Assembly (NCBI GenBank): GCA_905197955.1
Contig: CAJKAR010000006.1
Location: 84,924 to 148,923 of the forward strand
DNA: 64,000 nt
DNA from: an uncultured Lentisphaeria bacterium
Lineage (GTDB): Bacteria; Verrucomicrobiota; Lentisphaeria; Victivallales; UBA1829
Direction of reading: 5' to 3'
Positions 16,785 to 25,324 of the stretch are shown piece after piece; within the stretch, counting starts at the first letter, position 1, and the number at the start of each line of letters is the position of its first letter. The notes under the pieces were generated by a model that saw only the letters and a program-made list of their open reading frames with translations, was not told the DNA's origin and made no database searches. Both the position numbers and the translations under genes were made by a program.

Positions 16785-19544
16785 ATGAAAAAAAACTCTC
16801 TTCTTCATTTCGCTCTTTTGCATTTTGCCCTTCTTCTGCCCACGCTTCTGAGCGGAGCGGAAGCTCCTCTGTTTACCCAGGGAAAGGTCCACGGCAAACT
16901 CTCGATTGCAACACTCGCCAATTTTGAACAGCAGAAGGTCATCAAACCGGACCTCGCCGGCTGGGGGCTCCAAATCACGCCGGAAAAAATCGACTGGAGC
17001 GACTGTCGGGCACTTGTCTTTGATCTCTATTCCATCCGTCCGGAGAAAGAGCAGTTTGCCATCACGATCAATTCCCCCCAGACAGGAAAACGCGGCAACT
17101 ATTCGCTGTTTAAACTGCCGGTGAAGTGGAAGGGATGGAAAACGATTGTCATTCCGTTCCGCCAGTTCCGTCCATCCGGGAGCCCGGACTGGAAACACGT
17201 AGTCTCTCTCCATTTCACGCCGAAAGGGTTCGGATTGACGCCGCAGAAAGGTGGAGTGGTCTATCTCAGAAACATCCGTCTTCTGGCACAGAAGAAAGAA
17301 AATCCGGCGGATCGCCTTGCTGTAAATCTGATCCCGGTCAATTCCGCGGAAAGCATTCTCTCCCCCTTCTGGGATGCCGGGCTGAGCGATTTCAAGCGAT
17401 GGGAAATTCAGTGTGCGGATGGTTCCGCCGTTCAGAAATGGGATGTCCACCTGCATTGGAAAGGGAAGATCCGCATGATCCGGAAAATGGATCTGGATGT
17501 CACCCGTTTTGACACCATCATTCCGGCGCTCAGCCTTCTTCCCGGAGTCAAGGTGAAAGTCGAGGCGGAGTCCGACAAGGGGAAACGCTCTGCGGAATAC
17601 ACCGTCCCGGACGATCAGGGAAAAACGACGGAATTCCCGCTGGCGCTGAACGGAGCAACACGTCTGACCGAATTCTCCGTCACGCTGGATTCCCCGAAAA
17701 AGACCTTCGGATTCTTCAAATATCTTCTGATCTCCGATTCAAAACGTCTGAAGGATGTGGAGCGTCAATATGCCGATCTCGGAAAAATGGATTTTTCCAA
17801 ATATATCTATCCGGAAGATGAAATTGTTCCGACCTTCCAGCCTGGACTGAATCTATACTGCGCCCCGGAAAAGCTGGAATCCATCCGGCAGGCGATTCTG
17901 GGAGATACGGTCATCCGGGAAAAGATGCGGAAGCGTATTCAGCAGATCCGGTCGCTGGAACAACCGGAAAAGAGCATCCGCGCCTACGCCACACGCGACC
18001 GACGCTTCACGCGCGACCGCGATTTCATCCGGGATGATCTTTTCAATCTGGCCTCACCGGCATGGCTGGGCACACTTCTGCGCGATCCCGAGCTGACACG
18101 TCTTGCCGCGCGCCGTGCGATCGCTCTTGTTCTGACCCCGGACTGGGGAGCTGGAATGATGTCCACCCTTCCCGGCACCACATTTGAACATCGCTGTTTC
18201 ACCGAATGCGACGCCATGGAAAATCTCGCCTTTGTCCTGGATTTCTGCCATGAGCTTTTCACTCCATACGGACGCGATCTGATTCTGCGCACGCTGGCGG
18301 AACGCGGTGCCGGCACCGCGAACTTCAACGCATGGCGCTGGAACTACATCTACAACTGCAATCAGCTCTCCTCCTTCTCCATGGGACGGATCGCCGCATA
18401 TGCAGCCATGGAAAAATCCGGCTGGACCCATGTCCGTCCGTATACCGATCTGGCCATTGCGGAACTGAATCAATCTATGAACCGCATTCTGGAATCGGAC
18501 GGGGGATATCTGGAAGGGCCCTCTTACTATCAATACACCTTCTGGGGAGCGCTTCCCGCCTACTATCTTTACGCGAGACTCCGCGGCAGGGAGTTCCGGG
18601 ACGTTCTCCCTCCGGGACTGAAAAACGCACCCGATTATGTGGAACTCTTCTTTTCCACGGACAACTCCCAGGGATTCCTTCCAGTCAATGACGGCAACAG
18701 CGGAATCTATCCGCAGAACAGCCTCATTTTTGCCGAAATATTCCCGAACAGTCCATTTGGCAGACTCTGCAACAAATACAAAGCGCTCTCCGGCCCCGTC
18801 CAGGCGGACAACCGCTGGAGCTGGCTCGCCGGGACTCCGGGAACAAAAAAGCCGGAACCTTCCCTGCGCCGTTTTCTGAAACTGGACTCCATCGCCTCCG
18901 CCTCCTCCGTGCGGGAACTCGACGGGAAAACACTGAAGATCGCCTTTCTCTGCGACATGAGGAGGAGCGGTCACAAACACCCCGATGCCGGAAGTTTTCT
19001 CATTGAATACGCAGGCGAAACGTATGCGATGGATTCCGGAATCGTCTCCTACTCCTCCCCCTTCTCCAAGGAACTCCAGCAGGAGGAACGTCACAATGTC
19101 ATGGTCCCGGTCAAGGCCGACGGCTCCTACGGCAAACAGATCATCTCCAGCGGACAGCTCAAACTGAACGCTTCCGGGGATGCCAAACGCTTCTCCGCTT
19201 CGGTCGATCTTCTCCCCTGCTGGAAAGGACAGTTCCGGAAACGGCTTCGTCACCTTCGCTCCGATTCCCCGGAAAAACTGACCATCCTCGACGAATATGA
19301 ACTTGCGGAAGGCAAAGGTGCCGCCTTCTTCTGGCTCTCCCCCTTCCCGATCCGTCTTGAGGGCCGCCATGTGGAAATCAGAGGCAAACGCGGCTGGATC
19401 ACCTTCACCGTACCGGAAGGATGGACTCCGAAAATCGAAGAACTGCCCCACATCAAAAAGCCTCAATACCGGCTGACACTCACATCCACGGAGAAAAAAG
19501 GCAAACTGGAGCTTCAGGTTTCGATCGGAGGCAGGCAGGGATGA
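16785..19544 (+). CDS. Heparinase II/III-family polysaccharide lyase, secreted
   Basis: The product has 919 residues with a signal peptide (cleavage near LLSGAEA; it contains a repeated LHFALL). Residues of about 35-175 look like a beta-sandwich carbohydrate-binding module. An alpha/alpha-toroid region follows (WRWNYIYNCNQ, EGPSYYQYTFW), then the heparinase II/III beta-domain with HKHPDAGSFLIEY and YAMDSG. These lyases cut uronate-containing polysaccharides such as heparin, alginate or ulvan-like chains in the periplasm or outside; the substrate cannot be read here. The ribosome binding site is GGAG. It overlaps the transporter gene by ATGA. Confidence 0.8.
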   Translation: MKKNSLLHFALLHFALLLPTLLSGAEAPLFTQGKVHGKLSIATLANFEQQKVIKPDLAGWGLQITPEKIDWSDCRALVFDLYSIRPEKEQFAITINSPQTGKRGNYSLFKLPVKWKGWKTIVIPFRQFRPSGSPDWKHVVSLHFTPKGFGLTPQKGGVVYLRNIRLLAQKKENPADRLAVNLIPVNSAESILSPFWDAGLSDFKRWEIQCADGSAVQKWDVHLHWKGKIRMIRKMDLDVTRFDTIIPALSLLPGVKVKVEAESDKGKRSAEYTVPDDQGKTTEFPLALNGATRLTEFSVTLDSPKKTFGFFKYLLISDSKRLKDVERQYADLGKMDFSKYIYPEDEIVPTFQPGLNLYCAPEKLESIRQAILGDTVIREKMRKRIQQIRSLEQPEKSIRAYATRDRRFTRDRDFIRDDLFNLASPAWLGTLLRDPELTRLAARRAIALVLTPDWGAGMMSTLPGTTFEHRCFTECDAMENLAFVLDFCHELFTPYGRDLILRTLAERGAGTANFNAWRWNYIYNCNQLSSFSMGRIAAYAAMEKSGWTHVRPYTDLAIAELNQSMNRILESDGGYLEGPSYYQYTFWGALPAYYLYARLRGREFRDVLPPGLKNAPDYVELFFSTDNSQGFLPVNDGNSGIYPQNSLIFAEIFPNSPFGRLCNKYKALSGPVQADNRWSWLAGTPGTKKPEPSLRRFLKLDSIASASSVRELDGKTLKIAFLCDMRRSGHKHPDAGSFLIEYAGETYAMDSGIVSYSSPFSKELQQEERHNVMVPVKADGSYGKQIISSGQLKLNASGDAKRFSASVDLLPCWKGQFRKRLRHLRSDSPEKLTILDEYELAEGKGAAFFWLSPFPIRLEGRHVEIRGKRGWITFTVPEGWTPKIEELPHIKKPQYRLTLTSTEKKGKLELQVSIGGRQG

Positions 19545-20881
19545 GAAATTTTCTCTCTTCGGAAAAAAGATGGACCGTCGGAACTTTGAGCTATACCGCA
19601 AGCGGAATTGTCACATTGTTCTGTCTGCTTCTGCTCGGAGATTTCTCCAATTCCATCAAGGAACGCTCCATCTTCCAGATTGTGCAGCTGATGTTCAAGA
19701 CCTATGGAGCATCCGACTTTCTCAACGGACTGCTGATGGTATCACTGCCCAGTGCGTTCGGGCTGATTCTGGGACCGGTCATCAGCTACCGTTCGGACCG
19801 CTGCCGAAGTCGGCTGGGACGTCGGCTTCCGTATCTTCTGCTGACGACTCCGCTTGCGGCAATGGCGATCGTCGGTTTTGCATTCAGTCCGATGCTGGGC
19901 AAATTCTTCGCACCGCTGCTCGGGACTCCGGAAAATCCGACCATTCTGCTTCTGCTCGGAATCTTCTGGGCGGTCTTTGAATTTGCAACGGTGATCTCGG
20001 TGGCTCTTTTCGGAGCTCTTGTCAACGATGTTGTGCCGGAAAAACTGCTCGGACGGTTCTTCGGACTCTTCCGGGCAATCGCTCTTCTTGCGGGAATTCT
20101 GTTCAACTACTGGTTTCTCGGCTATGCGCAGAGTCACTACTTCTGGCTGTTTCTCGCGATTGCGGCAATCTACGCGGGCGGATTCATGCTGATGTGTCTC
20201 AAAATCAAAGAAGGAGAATATCCGCCGCCGGAAAAACATGATAAAAAAGGATTCTTCAACGCAACAAAAATCTATTTTTCAGAGTGCTATTCCAATCCTT
20301 ATTATCTGCTGGTCTTCGTGTTCCTGACATTCACCGGACTCACATTCGCCCCGGTAAACTCCTTTTCGATGTTTTATGCGCAAAGTCTGAATGTGCCCAT
20401 GGATCATTATGGCAAATATCTGGCGGTCACCTATATGATCTCGCTTGGGGCATCCTATTTTCTCGGAATCCTTGCGGACAGGTTCCATCCTCTTCGGACA
20501 GGCCTTCTGGCTCTCGGAGCCTACGGAATTGCGGCACTGATTTCCTGGTGCTGTATTTCGGGAGAGACATCCTTTGCTGTTGCATTTATTGGTCACGGAG
20601 TACTTTCCGGAACCTATTTCACATTGACCGCTTCGCTGCAGCAGAGACTTCTGCCCCGTGACCGTTTCGGCCAATTTCATTCGGCGGCTGGAATCATGGG
20701 ATCGCTCTTCTACATCGGCACGATCCCGATGGTGGGGAAATTTCTGGACTATACGGGACACCAGTACCGTTATGTCTTTTTCTGGGGAGGCATCTTTGCA
20801 TTGATCTCGCTGGCAACCGGACTGTATCTTTACCGTCAGTTTAACAAGCACGGAGGAGTCGATCGCTATCAAGCTCCCTGA
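19541..20881 (+). CDS. GPH-type sugar/uronide transporter (MFS)
   Basis: The protein has 446 residues and about twelve membrane segments. SDRCRSRLGRRLPYLL matches the loop 2-3 motif of the glycoside-pentoside-hexuronide group, cation symporters that take up oligosaccharides or uronides. The ATG overlaps the lyase stop as ATGA, which decides the start over an upstream frame opening at 19421. Coupling to a lyase suggests that it imports the unsaturated products. It is a paralogue of the transporter at 45 kb: both have GTLSYT near the start and KEGEYPPPE in the central loop. Confidence 0.86.
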   Translation: MRNFLSSEKRWTVGTLSYTASGIVTLFCLLLLGDFSNSIKERSIFQIVQLMFKTYGASDFLNGLLMVSLPSAFGLILGPVISYRSDRCRSRLGRRLPYLLLTTPLAAMAIVGFAFSPMLGKFFAPLLGTPENPTILLLLGIFWAVFEFATVISVALFGALVNDVVPEKLLGRFFGLFRAIALLAGILFNYWFLGYAQSHYFWLFLAIAAIYAGGFMLMCLKIKEGEYPPPEKHDKKGFFNATKIYFSECYSNPYYLLVFVFLTFTGLTFAPVNSFSMFYAQSLNVPMDHYGKYLAVTYMISLGASYFLGILADRFHPLRTGLLALGAYGIAALISWCCISGETSFAVAFIGHGVLSGTYFTLTASLQQRLLPRDRFGQFHSAAGIMGSLFYIGTIPMVGKFLDYTGHQYRYVFFWGGIFALISLATGLYLYRQFNKHGGVDRYQAP

Positions 20882-20903
20882 GCGGAAGGGACGGCGATAG
20901 CAG

Positions 20904-21983
20904 TCATTTTCCGCGGGAGGCATCCAGCCGCTCCCGGATTCCCCGGCGGAACACGGAGGAGTAATCCTTCAGATCGGAAAGCTCCTCCACATAGCGGTTA
21001 ATGTGGCAGGCATCCTGATAGGTGTCGAATTCCACGCCTTCGCTGAATCGGAAAACGCCATGACGCCAGGCGCGGAAATCCAGATCCCCGTTCAGGAGAG
21101 TCATCTTCGCCTTCGGAGCGACAAGACGAATCAGGCTGATCAGAGATGTGGTGCAGTTTTCCGTCAGAGTGTTGTAGAATTCCGGAGTCTCTTTCAGACG
21201 GTTGATCTTTTCGACCGTACCGAGAAACATCGTCCGTACGGCTTCGGGTTCGACATTCAGCGGATACACATACAGCTCCTCTTTCCGGTAATTCGTCCGG
21301 AGGCCGAAGAGATCCCGCTCATCGGCCAGGATCCAGAGCACTTCATACTGCTTGAAAATTCCCTGAAAGGTCCCCTGCTCCACGTTCTTCGCAAGACGGG
21401 TCTCGACGGATAACGCAAGGCGGCCGCCTTCGCCGAAATCGAAGGAAAACATCGTGTGCCCGATCACGGAGATGCCGTCCCAGTGCGACAGAGCGAAATC
21501 CAGTCCGCGCAGCCGGCTGAGACGGTAGGAGCGGGTCTCGTATCGAACATCGAACTGATCGGTTGTGCGGTACCGGAAGTTGCGGACATGAAAAACCGTC
21601 ACCTTGTCTCCATCGATCACGGCGTAAGGATTCCGGCTGAAGGAGGGCTGCCAGTCGCGATCATTGCTCGGACGCCGCAGACTCCACGGAATAAAAATCA
21701 GGAACAGAATCATCAGAATGGTCGGCAGAAACGGCACAAAGCGCTTCCGGAAAATCACCGACAGCAGAACGGTCAGAAAGAGTCCCGCTGCCAGAACGCC
21801 GCTCAACCCCTCCGGCAAATTCCGCGTCCCGTAGACCAGAATCCCGGAACACCAGATCCCGAAACAGAAATAGACCACATAAAAAAGAATGCGAAGCATC
21901 TTCAGAATCCGGTCATGACGCGCCAGAAACTCCCGGAGAGAAAAGATCATCCGCTGGAGAAGCGGAAATAAGAAACATCTCAT
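20904..21983 (-). CDS. DUF4105 (Lnb N-terminal-like) membrane protein
   Basis: Two or three membrane segments occupy residues 1-105. A periplasmic domain follows with SFDFGEGG, YEVLWILADERD and NCTTSLISLIR, the Asn-Cys-Thr-Thr pattern of DUF4105 proteins, which look like Cys-peptidase-type enzymes. The Cys is a likely nucleophile, but no substrate is known. The 359-residue gene closes an 11-gene operon and overlaps the solute-binding protein by four bases. The end is convergent with the transporter gene, 22 bases away, with no clear terminator. Confidence 0.72.
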   Translation of the reverse strand: MRCFLFPLLQRMIFSLREFLARHDRILKMLRILFYVVYFCFGIWCSGILVYGTRNLPEGLSGVLAAGLFLTVLLSVIFRKRFVPFLPTILMILFLIFIPWSLRRPSNDRDWQPSFSRNPYAVIDGDKVTVFHVRNFRYRTTDQFDVRYETRSYRLSRLRGLDFALSHWDGISVIGHTMFSFDFGEGGRLALSVETRLAKNVEQGTFQGIFKQYEVLWILADERDLFGLRTNYRKEELYVYPLNVEPEAVRTMFLGTVEKINRLKETPEFYNTLTENCTTSLISLIRLVAPKAKMTLLNGDLDFRAWRHGVFRFSEGVEFDTYQDACHINRYVEELSDLKDYSSVFRRGIRERLDASRGK

Positions 21984-22762
21984 AAGGAGTTTTCCGTCAG
22001 CCCGTATTTCTGAAGCAGTTTTTTATATTCGGGAGTTTTCCGGAACTTCTCAAACTCCTGATTGAACTGTTTGACGAACGTCCATGATTCCCGTTTTCCC
22101 GGAGTGAAGGCGATGTAGAATTCGGCCTCGTTATCGAGTTTTTTCACCAGACGAATCTGTTTTGCGGAGTTGCGGATCCGTTTCATGGACCAGTCCATCA
22201 CAGCGGTATAGCTGACGATGGCCTGCAGCTTCTTCTGCATCAGATCGCGCACCATTTTATCGTTGGCGTTCCAGCCGTTGTAAATCACGGCGATGCCATC
22301 GGTTGAGTGATCCTTGAGGAAGCGGTCGAATTCATCGGAATGGGAGTAATCGGTCATAAAACCGGTCTTTGCCTTGGCAAGCGAGGCGGCGGAGTCGAAT
22401 TTCAGCGGAGAATCGTTTCGGAGATACACGGCACTGACCGTCTTGAACAAAGGCCTGCTGGGATATACCAGATTCGGCTTGTCGGCCTTGCACACCCCGA
22501 TCACCGCATGGCACTGATTGCGCTGGAGATCCCGCATTGCCCACTGCCAGCCCTGATTGCGGAAATTCAGGCGATACCGATCCGCAGGAAACACTTTGCG
22601 CAGAATTTCAATCGCGATTCCCGGATGCGTTTTGGAGTTGATCCCGCAGACAAACGGCGGGAAATACTCCACACGGATATTGATCTCCTGCGGGGCTGCA
22701 AACAGCACTGGCAGAAAGAGGACCGACAGGAAAAAAATCAGCAGACTTCGTTTCAGATTCAT
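21980..22762 (-). CDS. Periplasmic solute-binding protein, family 3 type
   Basis: A signal peptide ending FLPVLFA is followed by a 240-residue type II periplasmic-binding fold: RVEYFPPFVCG, GIAIEILRKVF, DLQRNQCHAVIGV, and a C-terminal EFEKFRKTPEYKKLLQKYGL. No permease or ATPase gene is adjacent, so it may act as an orphan receptor, a sensor or an enzyme-like protein. It is embedded in the operon by 4-base overlaps on both sides. Confidence 0.8.
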   Translation of the reverse strand: MNLKRSLLIFFLSVLFLPVLFAAPQEINIRVEYFPPFVCGINSKTHPGIAIEILRKVFPADRYRLNFRNQGWQWAMRDLQRNQCHAVIGVCKADKPNLVYPSRPLFKTVSAVYLRNDSPLKFDSAASLAKAKTGFMTDYSHSDEFDRFLKDHSTDGIAVIYNGWNANDKMVRDLMQKKLQAIVSYTAVMDWSMKRIRNSAKQIRLVKKLDNEAEFYIAFTPGKRESWTFVKQFNQEFEKFRKTPEYKKLLQKYGLTENSL

Positions 22763-23418
22763 TTTTTATACACTCCCGGAAGAATCATAAAGAGACGAGT
22801 TCCGGCATCATCGGGAAGCTGGAACGTCTCGGTGCATTGGAAACGCATGGCGAGTTTTTGAAGTTCCGGTTTTTCACGATCGCGCTGATCCGGGGTCCGG
22901 TAGACATACAGGCAGGCGTTTTTACGCAGAAGTCCTGAGACTTCCCGGACCAGCTTGACCGAATCGGCCACAGCGCGCGCAGTAACCAGATCGAAATGAC
23001 GATTGTAATCCTCTTCGTGAGCGAGTTCATTCGCCCGTGCATGAAGGGCCTCAAGATTATCCAGCTCCATTGCCTCGGCGGCACGGAGGACAAAATCGAT
23101 TTTCTTGCGGGTGGAATCGACAGCCGTCACCTGCAATTCCGGGAACGCCGCCGCCAGCGGCAGAGAGGGAAAGCCCGCACCGCAGCCGACATCGCAGAGA
23201 TTGAACTTTCCTTTCAGATACGGCGCAATCGAAATGGAGTCTGCAATGTGCTTGCTCCAGAATTCATTCTCCGGGATCCGGGTCAGATTCATCGTCCGGT
23301 TGGTTTCATAGAGAATCTCCTTGAATCTGGAGCAGGCGCGCAGGAAACGGTCGAACTGTCCAGCCGGGACGTGACGTTTCAAAAAACCGAGGCAATCTTC
23401 CGAGAGCATGGCATCCAT
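22759..23418 (-). CDS. rsmG: 16S rRNA (guanine527-N7)-methyltransferase
   Basis: RsmG methylates G527 in the 530 loop of 16S rRNA using AdoMet. The motif I DVGCGAGFPSLPLA and the preceding NLTRIPENEFWSKHIADSI are characteristic, and 219 residues is normal. The chosen ATG follows the upstream stop by one base; an upstream in-frame ATG at 23457 would lie inside the previous gene. Its place at the end of a Tad-like operon is unexpected for a house-keeping gene and may only reflect operon fusion. Confidence 0.93.
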   Translation of the reverse strand: MDAMLSEDCLGFLKRHVPAGQFDRFLRACSRFKEILYETNRTMNLTRIPENEFWSKHIADSISIAPYLKGKFNLCDVGCGAGFPSLPLAAAFPELQVTAVDSTRKKIDFVLRAAEAMELDNLEALHARANELAHEEDYNRHFDLVTARAVADSVKLVREVSGLLRKNACLYVYRTPDQRDREKPELQKLAMRFQCTETFQLPDDAGTRLFMILPGVYKK

Positions 23419-23419
23419 C

Positions 23420-23989
23420 TTACACCGTCTTTCCCCCTGCGGCGAGGCGCAGGACAAAGGTCATCAGAGAACAGACCGCGAAAAAGATCATGAATGCCGG
23501 AAACACATAACGGTATTTTCCGACGGAAAGCCGGATGATCTCCCGTGTCAGATGCGGTTTCCCGGAGATGAAAATCCCGATCGTGCCGAAAACAAAACAG
23601 GCAAAAGCAAAAATCATGGATCCCGCCGTTGGATTTGCAAATGACTCCTTCAGGAAAAAGTGCGCCGTCAGAATCATGAATCCGCCGATCGCACGCGACA
23701 GGAGATGATCCAGTGCAACATATGCCAGAATCGTCAGCAGAATCGCCAGCGGCAGCAAATACCGGTGCAGCGATTCCGGAAGAATCGGCATTGCATTCGG
23801 AATGCACCAGAGCAGATCGACCAGTCCCAGAACAGTTCCGGCAATTCTGGCGCGAGGGAACTTCTCCGCTTCGGCCAGATTGTGTCTGCCGACGCGCAGC
23901 AGCAGCCAGGCGCCGACCAGCATCGCGGCGGCACAGAGAGGTAGCAGGATCAGATACATGATCCCCGGATTGAAAAACTGAACCATCAT
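23420..23989 (-). CDS. Polytopic membrane protein, unknown
   Basis: The 189-residue protein has five to six hydrophobic segments, short loops and little charge. I recognise no family. It overlaps the PEGA lipoprotein gene by four bases upstream and abuts rsmG downstream, so it is part of the same transcript. Confidence 0.75.
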   Translation of the reverse strand: MMVQFFNPGIMYLILLPLCAAAMLVGAWLLLRVGRHNLAEAEKFPRARIAGTVLGLVDLLWCIPNAMPILPESLHRYLLPLAILLTILAYVALDHLLSRAIGGFMILTAHFFLKESFANPTAGSMIFAFACFVFGTIGIFISGKPHLTREIIRLSVGKYRYVFPAFMIFFAVCSLMTFVLRLAAGGKTV

Positions 23990-25320
23990 TCCTTGTCCTT
24001 GATTGGGGTAATCGATTTGATTTCATCTGCCCGGTAGGTTACCTGAACTCCGGGTTCGGGTTCGAACATGACTTTGCCGTTTGCCTGACGCGCGATAAAG
24101 CGTCCGGTTGTAATTCTGCCATCCTTCATTTCGAGCGTGGCGTTTGCAATCCACATGGTCAGATTGTCAAGACGCTCCGTCTTTCCTTTTTCGATCCGGA
24201 CGGAAATCACCTTCCGATTGGGGCGCGCCCGTTTATGAACCAGTTCCAGAGTATGCTTTCCGGGAGTCAGGCCGCGAATGGTGAACACACTGGAGATCTC
24301 CGGATTATTGGGATCGCGAACGGTTGCTCCTTTGAGCTGACCATCCAGGTAGACGGTGACTCCGGGAGGATACGTCACAAAATCCAGCTGTCCTGTACTG
24401 CTGCTCAGCGCCAGATTCCGTTCCACGGTCTGTCCGCCCGCCAGATCGATGTCGATGGAGACCGGATCAAATCCGGCCTTCCGGAATGCAACCTTGTAAC
24501 GTCCGCGCGGCAGCGAGGAGACATTCAGCGGAGTGGAACCGTAATCCTTGCCGTTGATGCTGACGGAGGCTCCGGAAGGAACCGTCGTCAGTTTCAGATT
24601 TCCCGGAAGCGGCTCCATTTTTGCCTGCACGATTGCCTCCCGGTCCCGATTGACCAGAACGGTCTGCTCATACACGGAATATCCCGCCTTCACGATGGTC
24701 ACCTTGTATTTTCCCTGTTCCAGACGCGCATTGTACGGAGTATCGCCGACCGGCGCATCGTTCAGCTTGACCTGCGCCTTGTCCGGTTCCGAAGTCACCT
24801 TCAACGTTCCCACATTCGACACCAGAACGGTATTGATCGACTGCGGACGCGCTGAAGAAACATTCCATTTGATCGACTGCGGCGAATATCCCGGCAGTTT
24901 CAGAAGAGCCGTGTAATTGCCGGGAGGGACATCTTTAAGAACGAACGGAGTCTCCCCGAGGAATTTGCCGTTCTGATGCACCGCCGCTCCGGAGGGCTTC
25001 GACGTGAACAGAATGGATGCCTTTTCCGGCTCCAGCTTCACATTGATTTTCTTCTCCTCGCCCGGCTTGAGGGAGAGGGTCATCCAGACCGGATAGTGGT
25101 TTGCTTTTGCAATTTTGACCACATGAGTTCCATGCACAATCCGACAGCCGTAGGGAGTTTTGCCGACCTCCCGTTTCAGAAGAGTGACCGTCGCGCCCTC
25201 AGGCTCCGAATAAAGTTTCAGAACCGCCCGGTCATCGCGCACCTTCTTTCCGCAGCCGGAAATCAGAAGAGTGCCGCCTGCAAAAACAAGAACGGCAAAT
25301 GCAACAATCCAAGATCTCAT
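23986..25320 (-). CDS. PEGA-repeat lipoprotein
   Basis: A lipobox LLISGC puts the lipidated Cys at residue 23. About five PEGA-type beta repeats follow, starting near residues 33, 98, 167, 237 and 307, each with the pattern S-x-P-x-G-A-x-V, a G-x-T-P turn and a G-x-Y/H strand. The C-terminus (ITTGRFIARQANGKVMF) is separate. PEGA repeats are adhesion-like or protein-binding modules on the outside of the membrane. The gene stands between an FHA membrane protein and the end of the Tad operon. It could anchor the machine in the periplasm, which is inference. Confidence 0.87.
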   Translation of the reverse strand: MRSWIVAFAVLVFAGGTLLISGCGKKVRDDRAVLKLYSEPEGATVTLLKREVGKTPYGCRIVHGTHVVKIAKANHYPVWMTLSLKPGEEKKINVKLEPEKASILFTSKPSGAAVHQNGKFLGETPFVLKDVPPGNYTALLKLPGYSPQSIKWNVSSARPQSINTVLVSNVGTLKVTSEPDKAQVKLNDAPVGDTPYNARLEQGKYKVTIVKAGYSVYEQTVLVNRDREAIVQAKMEPLPGNLKLTTVPSGASVSINGKDYGSTPLNVSSLPRGRYKVAFRKAGFDPVSIDIDLAGGQTVERNLALSSSTGQLDFVTYPPGVTVYLDGQLKGATVRDPNNPEISSVFTIRGLTPGKHTLELVHKRARPNRKVISVRIEKGKTERLDNLTMWIANATLEMKDGRITTGRFIARQANGKVMFEPEPGVQVTYRADEIKSITPIKDKE

Positions 25321-25324
25321 ATTC

